Assembly (NCBI GenBank): GCA_018829385.1
Contig: JAHJUC010000574.1
Coordinates: 1 to 52,011 of the forward strand
Reading direction: 5' to 3'
DNA length: 52,011 nucleotides
DNA from: Alphaproteobacteria bacterium
GTDB taxonomy: Bacteria > Pseudomonadota > Alphaproteobacteria > Rhizobiales > Rhizobiaceae
Shown: piece by piece, positions 30,745 to 39,506 of the stretch
How positions within the stretch are numbered: the first letter of the stretch is position 1
How the letters are laid out: each line of letters begins with the position of its first letter
Notes under the pieces: model-generated
The model's database searches: none
The model's input: only the letters and a program-made list of their open reading frames with translations
What the model was told of the DNA's origin: nothing
Made by a program: the position numbers and the translations under genes

Positions 30745-31523
30745 CTGATGTTCCCCGATTGCGGACGTCCGGCAATATGGGCATGGATCGAACCGATCAG
30801 CCCACCGTCGACGAGCACGTTCTGCCCGGTGATGTATCCGGCCTCGTGAGAGATCATGAACTCCACCAGCCCCGCGAGGTCGCGCGCAGGATCACCGATC
30901 CGACGCATCGGAACCAGTGCCTCCCGCGCTGCCTTCTTTTCGGGGTCGGCGTAGATCGGTGCGGTCATGGCCGACAGGAACAGCCCCGGCGACACGCAGT
31001 TGGCCCGCACGCCGGACTCGGCCCATTCCAGGGCCAGCGTCCGCACCATCATGATCAGCGCCGCTTTCGAGGCGCTGTAGGCACCCGTGCCCGGATAGGG
31101 TTCGATTCCCGACATCGAGGCGACAGCCAGAAAGCTGCCCTCTGACGCGAGAAGATGGGGGTGGGCGGCGCGCGCCAAAAGCCACGCGCCGCGCACATTG
31201 ACGTCAAAGACCCGGTCCCAATCGGCCTCGGCGCTGTCCGTCAACCGGCCGGCGATCGAGATGCCGGCGTTCGATATCACAGCGTCGAGACCGCCCAGGG
31301 CATCGTGCGCTTCCGCAACGATGCGCTGCGCCGTACCCGCCTCGCCAAGATCACCGCTCAATCCAACCGCCTCGGCACCCGCGGCGCGGGAGGCCGTGAC
31401 AACGTCGTCCAGCTCGGACGAGGGCCGCGATGCGCAGAGCGCAAGCGCGTTGCCTTTATGGGCGAGCCTGTCGGCGATGGCGCGACCGATGCCACGGCTG
31501 GATCCGGTGAGGAGGATACGCAT
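30741..31523 (-). CDS. SDR-family oxidoreductase
   Basis: TGSSRGIGRA, SNAG, YSASKAA motifs; overlaps ligase gene by 4 bp. Confidence 0.87.
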   Translation of the reverse strand: MRILLTGSSRGIGRAIADRLAHKGNALALCASRPSSELDDVVTASRAAGAEAVGLSGDLGEAGTAQRIVAEAHDALGGLDAVISNAGISIAGRLTDSAEADWDRVFDVNVRGAWLLARAAHPHLLASEGSFLAVASMSGIEPYPGTGAYSASKAALIMMVRTLALEWAESGVRANCVSPGLFLSAMTAPIYADPEKKAAREALVPMRRIGDPARDLAGLVEFMISHEAGYITGQNVLVDGGLIGSIHAHIAGRPQSGNIR

Positions 31524-31539
31524 GGGAACGAGGGCCTTC

Positions 31540-32733
31540 TTAGAGCTTACAGGCCGGGTCGGCCGCGGGCACCGCGACGTCGGGACCGTAGGACTGCACC
31601 ACCTCGATGGCAGCACCGCCGTCCTTCGCAACCGCAAGACCGAGATAGTTGGGCAAGAGCAGTTGGTGATCCTCGGCGCGCATCGTTACCTTGCCAAAGA
31701 CGGAGTCGATGGTGAGGCCCGGAAGGGCCGCCGCGATATCACTCGGCGCAACGCTGCCTGCTTGTTCGACCGCGCCGAAAATCGTTTGAATACCAGCGTA
31801 GGTCTCACCCTCGTAGTTGGAGGGCGGGGCGCCGTACTTGGCGGTCCATGCCTCGACGAAGGCCTTGTTCTCGGGTGTGTCGATGGTGGCCGTGTAGTTT
31901 ACGTTGCCCCAAATACCGACGCCGTCTGCCCCGATTGTCGCGAGCGTCTGGTCCACGACGAAGTTGTGGCCAAACATCGTGACCCGGTCGGTCAGGCCAA
32001 ACTGCTTGGCCTGCTTGGCGAAGTTGATCGCATCGGCACCCGACAGCGCGACCCAGATTCCCTCCGCGCCGCTGTCGCGCAGTTGGGTGATGTAGGGCGC
32101 GAAGTCGGTGGTGCCGAGCGGGGGGAACACTTCGACCTTGATATTCTTGCCAAGCTCTGTCGCGACCTCGTTGAATGCCTCGGCCGAGCCGCGGCCCCAG
32201 ACATAGTCTGCGCCGATGATCGACCAGTCCGCCTCGGCCTGTTCGCTCAGCCAGGGCCGCACGATGGCAATATCCATTCCGTCCGAATGGTTGGCGCGAA
32301 ACATGCGGGGATGGCAGCTGTCGCCAGTGAGCTTGGGGCTCTTGTTCACGACCGAGACATACATCGCGTCCCACCGATCAAGCTGCGACGCAAGCGCCAG
32401 GCCCACCGCGGATGAGATCGGGCCGGTGAGGACGTTGTAGCCACTGAGAGCCAGCTTTTCTGCGGCGCGGCGCCCTGCGTCGGGGTTGCCTTCGGTGTCA
32501 CCGACCTTCATTTCGACCGGATGACCCGCGATGCCGCCCTTGGCATTGGCTTCTTCGACCGCGAATTCGATCGCACGCACGACCTGATCGCCGAGGATCG
32601 TGTAGGGGCCGGTACGCGAGGTAGGCACACCGATTTTCAGTACGTCCCCCTCGGCCATGGCACCGCCTGCAAGCGTGAGTGCCAGGGCGAACGCGATTCC
32701 GCTGGTCAATATTGTTCGTCTATTCTTCAACAT
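31540..32733 (-). CDS. ABC transporter substrate-binding protein (Liv/Urea/amide type)
   Basis: Signal peptide MLKNRRTILTSGIAFALALTLAGGAMA; periplasmic binding fold; alternative duplicated start at 32766. Confidence 0.87.
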   Translation of the reverse strand: MLKNRRTILTSGIAFALALTLAGGAMAEGDVLKIGVPTSRTGPYTILGDQVVRAIEFAVEEANAKGGIAGHPVEMKVGDTEGNPDAGRRAAEKLALSGYNVLTGPISSAVGLALASQLDRWDAMYVSVVNKSPKLTGDSCHPRMFRANHSDGMDIAIVRPWLSEQAEADWSIIGADYVWGRGSAEAFNEVATELGKNIKVEVFPPLGTTDFAPYITQLRDSGAEGIWVALSGADAINFAKQAKQFGLTDRVTMFGHNFVVDQTLATIGADGVGIWGNVNYTATIDTPENKAFVEAWTAKYGAPPSNYEGETYAGIQTIFGAVEQAGSVAPSDIAAALPGLTIDSVFGKVTMRAEDHQLLLPNYLGLAVAKDGGAAIEVVQSYGPDVAVPAADPACKL

Positions 32734-32788
32734 GGTTTTCTCCTCCTTCGGTGATTTCTTCAACATGGTTTTCTCCTCCTTCGGTGAT
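32723..32788. repeat. 33-bp x2 tandem duplication containing RBS and start codon of the substrate-binding protein gene
   Basis: TTCTTCAACATGGTTTTCTCCTCCTTCGGTGAT occurs twice head-to-tail (32723-32755, 32756-32788). Confidence 0.95.
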
Positions 32789-32822
32789 TGCCCTGGCTCG
32801 CCCTCCTCTTGACGAAACAAAG

Positions 32823-33524
32823 CTATTGCATGATGCGGGCCTGCAAGGTTTCCCGGTCCACATCCTTCATCAGCCCTGTTTCCGAGACGTGTCCCTTGGA
32901 CAGGACGTAAAACCGTTCCGCGAGGTCGAGCACGAGGCGCAGGTGCTGTTCAATGAGAAGGATCGCGACGCCGGTTTCGGTGAGATCCCGCAAGAGTTTT
33001 TCCAACTCGTCAACGATCACCGGGGCGAGGCCCTCGGAGGGTTCGTCTAGGATCAACAGGTCGGGGTTGGCCATCAGTGCCCGACCGATCGCGAGCATCT
33101 GCTGCTGCCCGCCTGAGAGGGCGGTCCCTGGCGAGCGGCGGCGTTCGGCCAGCATCGGGAAGAGGCCGTAAATCCGGTCAAGCGTCCATTCCCCCGGTCG
33201 CCGAAGCGACGCGCCGAGCTTGAGATTCTCCTCGATCGAGAGATTCGGCAGGATCATCCGTCCCTGAGGCACCACCGCGATGCCGTGCGTCGCGGCCGTG
33301 TGACCGGCGAGCTTCAGCAGGGATTCGCCGCGCATGTGTACCGAACCGCCGCGCATCGCGGCGATGCCCAGAAGGGTGTTGACGATGGTTGTCTTGCCGA
33401 CGCCGTTGCGGCCGACGACCGCGACGCGCTCCCCGGATTGGACCGAAAGATCCACGCCCTGCAGAATATGAGCCGATCCGTAGAAGGCGTTGACGCCCCT
33501 GAGCTCAAGAAGGGAGGTAGTCAT
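32823..33524 (-). CDS. livF: Branched-chain-type ABC transporter ATP-binding protein
   Basis: GRNGVGKTT, LSGGQQQMLAIGRALM. Confidence 0.9.
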   Translation of the reverse strand: MTTSLLELRGVNAFYGSAHILQGVDLSVQSGERVAVVGRNGVGKTTIVNTLLGIAAMRGGSVHMRGESLLKLAGHTAATHGIAVVPQGRMILPNLSIEENLKLGASLRRPGEWTLDRIYGLFPMLAERRRSPGTALSGGQQQMLAIGRALMANPDLLILDEPSEGLAPVIVDELEKLLRDLTETGVAILLIEQHLRLVLDLAERFYVLSKGHVSETGLMKDVDRETLQARIMQ

Positions 33525-34222
33525 GCCGTGCTCCCGAAATAGGCCTCGATCACGACCGGATTGTTCCTGATATCGGCGGAGGTGCCCTGAACCAGGAAGC
33601 GGCCCGAGGCGAGCACGGTCAGCACCTTGCAGACGCGGAAGATCACATCCATGTCGTGCTCGACCAAAAGCACCGCGACGTTCCAGCGTTCGGCGATCTC
33701 TTCGAGATGGCCGGAAAGCACGGCGGATTCCTGCACGGAAAGGCCCGCAGCAGGTTCGTCGAGCAGCAGGACGCGCGGATCACCTACGAGTGCAAGCGCA
33801 AGGTCGACGAGGCGTTGCTGGCCATAACTGATCTCTTCGGCCTCGGTGTCGAGGACAGCCCCGAGGCCGAGCATTTCCACCAGTTCGCCCGTATTGCCTC
33901 CGCCCGTGCCATGGTTGGCCAACTCGATCTGGTCGCGCACCGTCAGGGCAGGAAAGATCGAGGTGCGCTGGAAGCTGCGCGAGATCCCTGCCCGGCGCAT
34001 CGCGGAAGGGCTGATCCCGGTGATCTCGCGATCCTCGAAAAATACACGGCCAAGCCCCGGCGTCCGGCCCGAGACGACATCGATGAAGGTGGACTTGCCC
34101 GCTCCATTTGGTCCGATCAACCCGTGCACCTGGCCGCTTTCTAGATTGAGGCTCACATCCTTCAACGCGACGACCCCGCCATAGGTCTTGCCGATGTTTT
34201 CGCAGCGGAAAAGAAAGCTCAT
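33521..34222 (-). CDS. livG: Branched-chain-type ABC transporter ATP-binding protein
   Basis: GPNGAGKSTFIDV, LLDEPAAGL; start MSFLFRCENIGKTYGG. Confidence 0.88.
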   Translation of the reverse strand: MSFLFRCENIGKTYGGVVALKDVSLNLESGQVHGLIGPNGAGKSTFIDVVSGRTPGLGRVFFEDREITGISPSAMRRAGISRSFQRTSIFPALTVRDQIELANHGTGGGNTGELVEMLGLGAVLDTEAEEISYGQQRLVDLALALVGDPRVLLLDEPAAGLSVQESAVLSGHLEEIAERWNVAVLLVEHDMDVIFRVCKVLTVLASGRFLVQGTSADIRNNPVVIEAYFGSTA

Positions 34223-35229
34223 TTTCCACCCCCGTTGCGCTCGCGTCCGGAGATCCGGGTACGCATGGCTTTCGCCAGACCCGTCATGCCACCGGGCCAG
34301 GCCACGGTAACGGTAATCAGGATCACGCCGAGAACCGCGAGCCAGTGCTCGGTCAGATCCGACAGCCATTCCCTCAGGAAGAAAAAGACCAGGGCGCCCG
34401 CGACCGGCCCCCAGACCGCGAGCGATCCGCCGAGAATTGCCATGATGAGCGCATTGCCGGAGAAGGACCAATGCATGATTTCGGGCGAGACGAAGCCCTG
34501 GTAGAGTGCGAAGAGCACGCCCGACACGCCCGCGATCGTCGCGGATGTCGCGAACACTGCGGCCTTGAGGATTTTCGTCCGGTAGCCAAGGAACAGCACC
34601 CGTTCTTCGTTTTCTCGCACGCCGATCGCCAGACGCCCGGTCCGGCTGGCCTCGAAGAGGTAGATCAGGATTACCAGCGCCGCGAGGATGACCGCCGCAA
34701 TGATAAACATCCCGTCCGGCGTCTGGAACGTACGGCTTGGCAGCCCAAAGAGCGATCTTGGCAGCGATACTGTCATGCCATCGGCGCCCGCGGTAATCGC
34801 GCGCAGTTTCGAGACCGCGACGAAGAAGAATTGACCGAGCGCCAGTGTCAGCATGGAAAAGGCGATGCCGTTGAGTTTCCCGACCACCAGTCCGATCACG
34901 AAAAACAGCGCGAATACTGCGACGAGCACCAGCCATATGCCGACCTCTGCCGGAATGCCGTGTTGAAATACCAGTGCCGTTCCGTAGGCGCCGAGCCCGA
35001 ATGGCGCGGCATGGCCGAAGCTGATCAGATCGGCCGTGCGGGCCAGAAAGCCGACCGACAGCGCCATGATCGATATGATCGTAGCCTGAGCAAGGAGGCT
35101 GAGCGTGATCCGCGAACCGGTCGCGGTCAGGATTACGACAGTTGCTGTCAGAATCGCGAGAACGATCAGGCCGGACGGCCGCAGGATCGGGCTTTCGCGG
35201 AAGGAATGGGCCAGGGTCTGGTTCGCCAT
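34219..35229 (-). CDS. livM: Branched-chain-type ABC transporter permease
   Basis: LivM-like TM protein (ISFGHAAPFGLGAYGTAL). Confidence 0.88.
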   Translation of the reverse strand: MANQTLAHSFRESPILRPSGLIVLAILTATVVILTATGSRITLSLLAQATIISIMALSVGFLARTADLISFGHAAPFGLGAYGTALVFQHGIPAEVGIWLVLVAVFALFFVIGLVVGKLNGIAFSMLTLALGQFFFVAVSKLRAITAGADGMTVSLPRSLFGLPSRTFQTPDGMFIIAAVILAALVILIYLFEASRTGRLAIGVRENEERVLFLGYRTKILKAAVFATSATIAGVSGVLFALYQGFVSPEIMHWSFSGNALIMAILGGSLAVWGPVAGALVFFFLREWLSDLTEHWLAVLGVILITVTVAWPGGMTGLAKAMRTRISGRERNGGGK

Positions 35230-35232
35230 CGC

Positions 35233-36081
35233 TCACACCTTGTTGCCAAGAATGCCCTGAGGGCGAACCACCAGAACCAGCGCCATCAGGAGGAATGGAA
35301 GCAGCGCGGCAATCTCGGGCAGATAGACGACACCGAAGGCCTGAATCTGACCGAGGATCATCGCCGAGATGAATGCACCGCCAAAGCTGCCCAGCCCGCC
35401 GACCACTGAGACGACGAAGGACATGACAAGAATTTCCGCACCCATCGACGGATTCAGCGACAGGAAGGGCGCGGCAACAATCCCGGCGATTCCCGCGAAG
35501 GCGGCGCCCAGACCGACGACAAGCGGCCCAAGGACGTTCGTACGAACGCCGCACATGGCCGCAACCACCGGAGAATGACTTGCAGCGCGCACCCAAAGGC
35601 CGGAACGGCTGTAGCGAAGCCAGATGACCATTCCGCCCGCCATCAGGGCACTCGCGAACACAATGAACAGCCGGTAGATCGGGAACGGCGCACCTGCGAT
35701 CTGGACCACGCCAGAAAGCAACGCGGGCGGGTCGATCGCATAGTTCCCGGTCCCCCAGACGGTCCGAACGAAATCTTCCAGAACCAGCAGGACACCAAAC
35801 GTAACCAGCACGGTCACCAGCGGATCCCGGTCAGCGAGCTTGCGAAATACGACAAGGTCAAGCGCAACGCCCACCGCGATCAAGACTGCGGCCGCTGCAA
35901 TGATTCCGGGGATAAAACCGGCGTGGATCGCGACGCTGTAGCCGATATAGGCTCCCAGCATGTAGAAGGCGCCATGCGCAAAGTTCACGACGCGTCGCAA
36001 CCCGTAAACCAGCACGAGACCCGAAGCGAGAATGAACAAAAGACTGCCATAGACCAGTCCGTTGAGCGCGTTGATGATCAT
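35233..36081 (-). CDS. livH: Branched-chain-type ABC transporter permease
   Basis: NALNGLVYGSLLFILASGLVLVYGLRRVVNFAHGAFYMLGAY. Confidence 0.9.
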   Translation of the reverse strand: MIINALNGLVYGSLLFILASGLVLVYGLRRVVNFAHGAFYMLGAYIGYSVAIHAGFIPGIIAAAAVLIAVGVALDLVVFRKLADRDPLVTVLVTFGVLLVLEDFVRTVWGTGNYAIDPPALLSGVVQIAGAPFPIYRLFIVFASALMAGGMVIWLRYSRSGLWVRAASHSPVVAAMCGVRTNVLGPLVVGLGAAFAGIAGIVAAPFLSLNPSMGAEILVMSFVVSVVGGLGSFGGAFISAMILGQIQAFGVVYLPEIAALLPFLLMALVLVVRPQGILGNKV

Positions 36082-36142
36082 CCTACGCCCCCCGGTCTCA
36101 AAAATGATCTCATAAAAGTGTTCATCGACCCTCCCCGGCTCC

Positions 36143-36160
36143 TGAATGACTGTTCACTCA
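36143..36160. promoter_or_regulatory. FadR(TetR)-like operator candidate TGAATGACTGTTCACTCA upstream of livH
   Basis: 7-bp arms with one mismatch; near-identical to site at 37379. Confidence 0.65.
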
Positions 36161-36186
36161 TAAAGCGCGCAAAAAATATGACATCC

Positions 36187-37329
36187 CTAGAGCCTTCGTG
36201 CGATGAGTTCGCGCATGATCTCGTTCGAACCGCCGTAGATGCGATGCACGCGCGCATCCGCCCAGGCTCGGGCGATCGGGTACTCCCAGATGTATCCGTA
36301 ACCGCCGTGAAGCTGCAGGCACTGGTCCAGAACTCGGCCCATCAACTCTGTGCACCAGAACTTCGCCATTGCCGCGACGGTGACGTCCAAACGCTCATCA
36401 TTCACCTCGCTCAAGCAGCGGTCAATGAAGACCTGCGCAATCTCGATCTCGGTCTTGATCTCGGCGAGCCGAAACCGGGTGTTCTGAAAGTCGGCGATCG
36501 GCGTCCCAAACGCCTTCCGTTCGCTTGTGTATTCCTTGGTCCACTCCAGTGCCGCAGCCGAGGTCGCAACCGCCCCGATGGCGATCTGCAAACGCTCCCA
36601 CGCGAGTTCCTTAGCCAGAAGCGGAAACCCTCGGCCCTCTTTGCCCAGGATGTTCGAAGCCGGCAGCCGGACATTGTCGAAGAACAACTCGCAGGTGTCC
36701 TGCGCCTTCATGCCGATCTTGTGAAAATTCCGACCGCGGCTCACGCCAACCCGGCTGGCTTCGACCACGACCAGCGTCAGTTCTTTGGTTGCGACCGGGT
36801 CGCCCGACTTTGCCGCCACGACCAGAAGGTCGGCGCACTGCCCGTTCGTGATGAAGGTCTTTTGCCCGTTCAGGATAATCTCGTCACCGTCGTGACGAAA
36901 ATGCGTCCGGATAGACCTTAGATCCGATCCGGCCCCCGGCTCGGTAAGAACGATCGCACCGATCAGGTCGCCGTCCACCATCCCTGGAAGCCACTGGTCC
37001 TTCTGCGCCTCGGTGCCGTAGTTCAGAATATAGGGTGCCACAATGTCCGAATGTGTCGAGAACCCCGGCCCCGACAGGCCAAGGCGCGCCTGCTCCTCGA
37101 TCAGGATCGCCGATGCGATCCGGTCGACACCTGCTGCGCCGTATTTCTCTGGTAGCGTTACGCAAAGCAGGCCAGTCTCGCCCGCCTTCCTCCAGACCGA
37201 TCGAGGCGCAACACCGGATTTTTCCCAATCGGAATGATACGGCGCGACTTCGGTTTCGAAGAATCGCCGTGCCGTGTCACGGAGCATCTCGTGATGCTCC
37301 ACAAAAATCTGACGCTGAAGAATGGTCAA
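36187..37329 (-). CDS. Acyl-CoA dehydrogenase
   Basis: LTEPGAGSDL, KTFITNGQ, QLHGGYGYIWEYPIARAWADARVHRIYGGSNEIMRE. Confidence 0.9.
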   Translation of the reverse strand: MTILQRQIFVEHHEMLRDTARRFFETEVAPYHSDWEKSGVAPRSVWRKAGETGLLCVTLPEKYGAAGVDRIASAILIEEQARLGLSGPGFSTHSDIVAPYILNYGTEAQKDQWLPGMVDGDLIGAIVLTEPGAGSDLRSIRTHFRHDGDEIILNGQKTFITNGQCADLLVVAAKSGDPVATKELTLVVVEASRVGVSRGRNFHKIGMKAQDTCELFFDNVRLPASNILGKEGRGFPLLAKELAWERLQIAIGAVATSAAALEWTKEYTSERKAFGTPIADFQNTRFRLAEIKTEIEIAQVFIDRCLSEVNDERLDVTVAAMAKFWCTELMGRVLDQCLQLHGGYGYIWEYPIARAWADARVHRIYGGSNEIMRELIARRL

Positions 37330-37378
37330 GTCGGTCTCCTCCGCCTCATCCGAATCTCCAGATTTGGCACCCCATAAA

Positions 37379-37396
37379 TGAATGATGGTTCATTCA
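37379..37396. promoter_or_regulatory. FadR(TetR)-like operator candidate TGAATGATGGTTCATTCA upstream of the acyl-CoA dehydrogenase gene
   Basis: Perfect inverted 7-bp arms TGAATGA/TCATTCA with 4-bp spacer. Confidence 0.7.
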
Positions 37397-37632
37397 GAGT
37401 GTCGAGGCAACCCCCTATCTCGGATGAATGCCAATGAAATGGCCCGGCCGCACAGGTGATCCGAGTGGCAACGTCGTGGGGACTGACGGATTTAACCGAA
37501 GCGTTCAAGCGGTGATGGCGTGTCGCCCATGCCTGCGCCCCATGCCGCTGCGTGCTTGATCGAGCATCTGGAATCCGCCGCACTGTCAGGCACACGCAAC
37601 TTTCCCCAGGGGGATGGACGAATAACGTGGCG

Positions 37633-38355
37633 TCAGTCCAGAAAAGACACCACTGACGGCACCCCAGCCCGGCTGGTTCGGAACCCGTTGACCGGATGCG
37701 AGGTGTCGGCATATCCGAAGGACACGACACAGACGATCAGCCTGTCGCCCGACAGTCCGATCGCATCGGCGACGTAGTGGCCGTATCTGGCCGGCGCCGC
37801 CTGTGGAATCGATGCAATCCCGAGGCTCGTTGCCGCGTTCAGCAGGTTGGACACATAGCCGCCGCAGTCGACGGCGCCGTAAGTACCGAGGTTGCGGGCA
37901 GTCGAAATGACTGCGACATGCGGCGCGCCGAACAGCCGGAAATTGTCCATGTGCTGTTCCCGCCGGCGTTCCATGTCATCCCGCGCGATGCCGACGCTTT
38001 GATACAAGGCCAGTCCGCATTCGCGCCGGCGCTCTGCATAGACCCCGTCGTAGCTGGCCGGGAAATCGATGTGAGGCTCGCTGCCCCCCTGCTCTGCCAT
38101 TTCGACAAGGCCCGAGCGGAACCGCTCGAGGGCGTCTCCGGACAGCAGGGCCACTTGCCACGGCTGGGCGTTGCACCACGACGCCGTGCGCTGAGCAATT
38201 CCGAACATGGCCTCGAACTGCGCGCGCGGCACCGGGTCCGGGCGGAACGCGCGGCAGCTATAACGCTGCTCCAGAATGTCGGAGAGCACCTCGAACCGGT
38301 TTACGACAGCGTCCACCCCATCGCATTGACCGGGCGCAGCAGGCCATGTCATCAT
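37633..38355 (-). CDS. Nitroreductase-family flavoprotein
   Basis: ILEQRYSCRAFRPDPVPRAQFEAMFGIAQRTASWCNAQPWQV; start overlaps DctP stop. Confidence 0.85.
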   Translation of the reverse strand: MMTWPAAPGQCDGVDAVVNRFEVLSDILEQRYSCRAFRPDPVPRAQFEAMFGIAQRTASWCNAQPWQVALLSGDALERFRSGLVEMAEQGGSEPHIDFPASYDGVYAERRRECGLALYQSVGIARDDMERRREQHMDNFRLFGAPHVAVISTARNLGTYGAVDCGGYVSNLLNAATSLGIASIPQAAPARYGHYVADAIGLSGDRLIVCVVSFGYADTSHPVNGFRTSRAGVPSVVSFLD

Positions 38356-39413
38356 TACTCGGCTGCGGCAGCGGACTCGAGGATCGATTCCAGCAGGTCC
38401 TGCGCCGGCAGGCCCTCCTCGGTCGCGCTTGCAACCCAGGCGTTCCAGCTAGGCTCCGCGGCGGCTTCAATGACGGCGCGGACCTCGTCGGCCAGCGGAA
38501 CCCGGGTCAGGCCGGCCTCCTCGAACGCAGCCTCGTTTTCGATGTCCACCTCGCGGTATTTCTCGATCTGATGCTCGTAACCCGCAGCGATACCTTCCCT
38601 CAGCAACTCCTTGTACTGATCGGGAAGCGCTTCATAGGCATCCTTGTTGACAGCAGAATGACAGACGGTGGCACCGAGGCCCCAATTGTCCGTCACCCAG
38701 TCCGCGATTTCGTGCAGGCGATAGGACGCAAAGGCGTAGGTGTAGGGGAAGGTCGCGGCATCGATAAGGCCGCGTTCCATCGACTGGAACATGTCCGGCG
38801 CGGTCACGACCGTGACGCTTGCGCCGAGCGCGGACATCAGCTGGCCGACACCCCCGACCGAGCTGATGCGAACGCCCTTCCATTCGCCCAGCGTATCCGG
38901 CGGCTCACCGGTACCCATGGCTTCGTAGTTGGGCATCAGGATGCCCATCAGCGGGACTGTGTTCCATTTCCCGAATTCTTCCTGAACGACGGGCAACTGG
39001 TAGTAGTCTTCGACAACCCTGGCCCGCGCTTCCAGCGACGCGATCGGCAGGAAGGCGAGGTCGAGGCCGCCGAGGGCCGGTGTCTTGTCGGGATGGTAGG
39101 AGGCGCAGAACGCGCCTGCCTCGAAGGCCCCGATATGCAGCCCGTCGAGGTTTTCCCGCGAAGAGGACAGAACCTCGCCGTACTGGAGGGACATCTCGAA
39201 ATTGCCGTCGGTCTTGTCCGAGACGTATTGCGCGAGCCCCTCGATTCCTTCCGTAAAGCCGCGCCGCGCACCCCAGAGCGAAACCAGCCACTTGACCTCG
39301 GGGCCATCAACTTCCGCCGCCTGCGCCGGGGCCGCCGGTATCGTGGTCAGCAAGCCGGTAGTGGCGGCGAGCACGGCAGCAAGTCCGATCTTGGTGATAG
39401 CCTTGGATTGCAT
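38355..39413 (-). CDS. TRAP transporter substrate-binding protein (DctP-type)
   Basis: Signal peptide; DctP-like residues (ISSVGGVGQLMSALGASVTVVTAPDMFQSMERGLIDAA). Confidence 0.85.
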   Translation of the reverse strand: MQSKAITKIGLAAVLAATTGLLTTIPAAPAQAAEVDGPEVKWLVSLWGARRGFTEGIEGLAQYVSDKTDGNFEMSLQYGEVLSSSRENLDGLHIGAFEAGAFCASYHPDKTPALGGLDLAFLPIASLEARARVVEDYYQLPVVQEEFGKWNTVPLMGILMPNYEAMGTGEPPDTLGEWKGVRISSVGGVGQLMSALGASVTVVTAPDMFQSMERGLIDAATFPYTYAFASYRLHEIADWVTDNWGLGATVCHSAVNKDAYEALPDQYKELLREGIAAGYEHQIEKYREVDIENEAAFEEAGLTRVPLADEVRAVIEAAAEPSWNAWVASATEEGLPAQDLLESILESAAAAE

Positions 39414-39476
39414 CAGGTCGTCCTCCCTTTTTCTACGCACATTGAGCAACAAAAGTAGCGAGATTGCAATAAAAAA

Positions 39477-39491
39477 TCTCATAAAGTGAAA
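39477..39491. promoter_or_regulatory. IclR-type operator candidate D (TCTCATAAAGTGAAA)
   Basis: Aligns with sites at 47013, 48716 and 51303. Confidence 0.45.
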
Positions 39492-39506
39492 CGTTTTCCT
39501 TACCGA

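Noticed and set aside
34345-35409. 354-aa + strand ORF
   Set aside because: Antisense to livM/livH; D/Q/H-rich shadow composition.
34223-35596. Long N-terminal extension of the LivG ORF (33521-35596)
   Set aside because: Overlaps livM in a different frame; internal Met at 34222 gives a normal LivG.
35575-36921. 448-aa + strand ORF
   Set aside because: Antisense across livH and acyl-CoA dehydrogenase, spanning an intergenic operator region.
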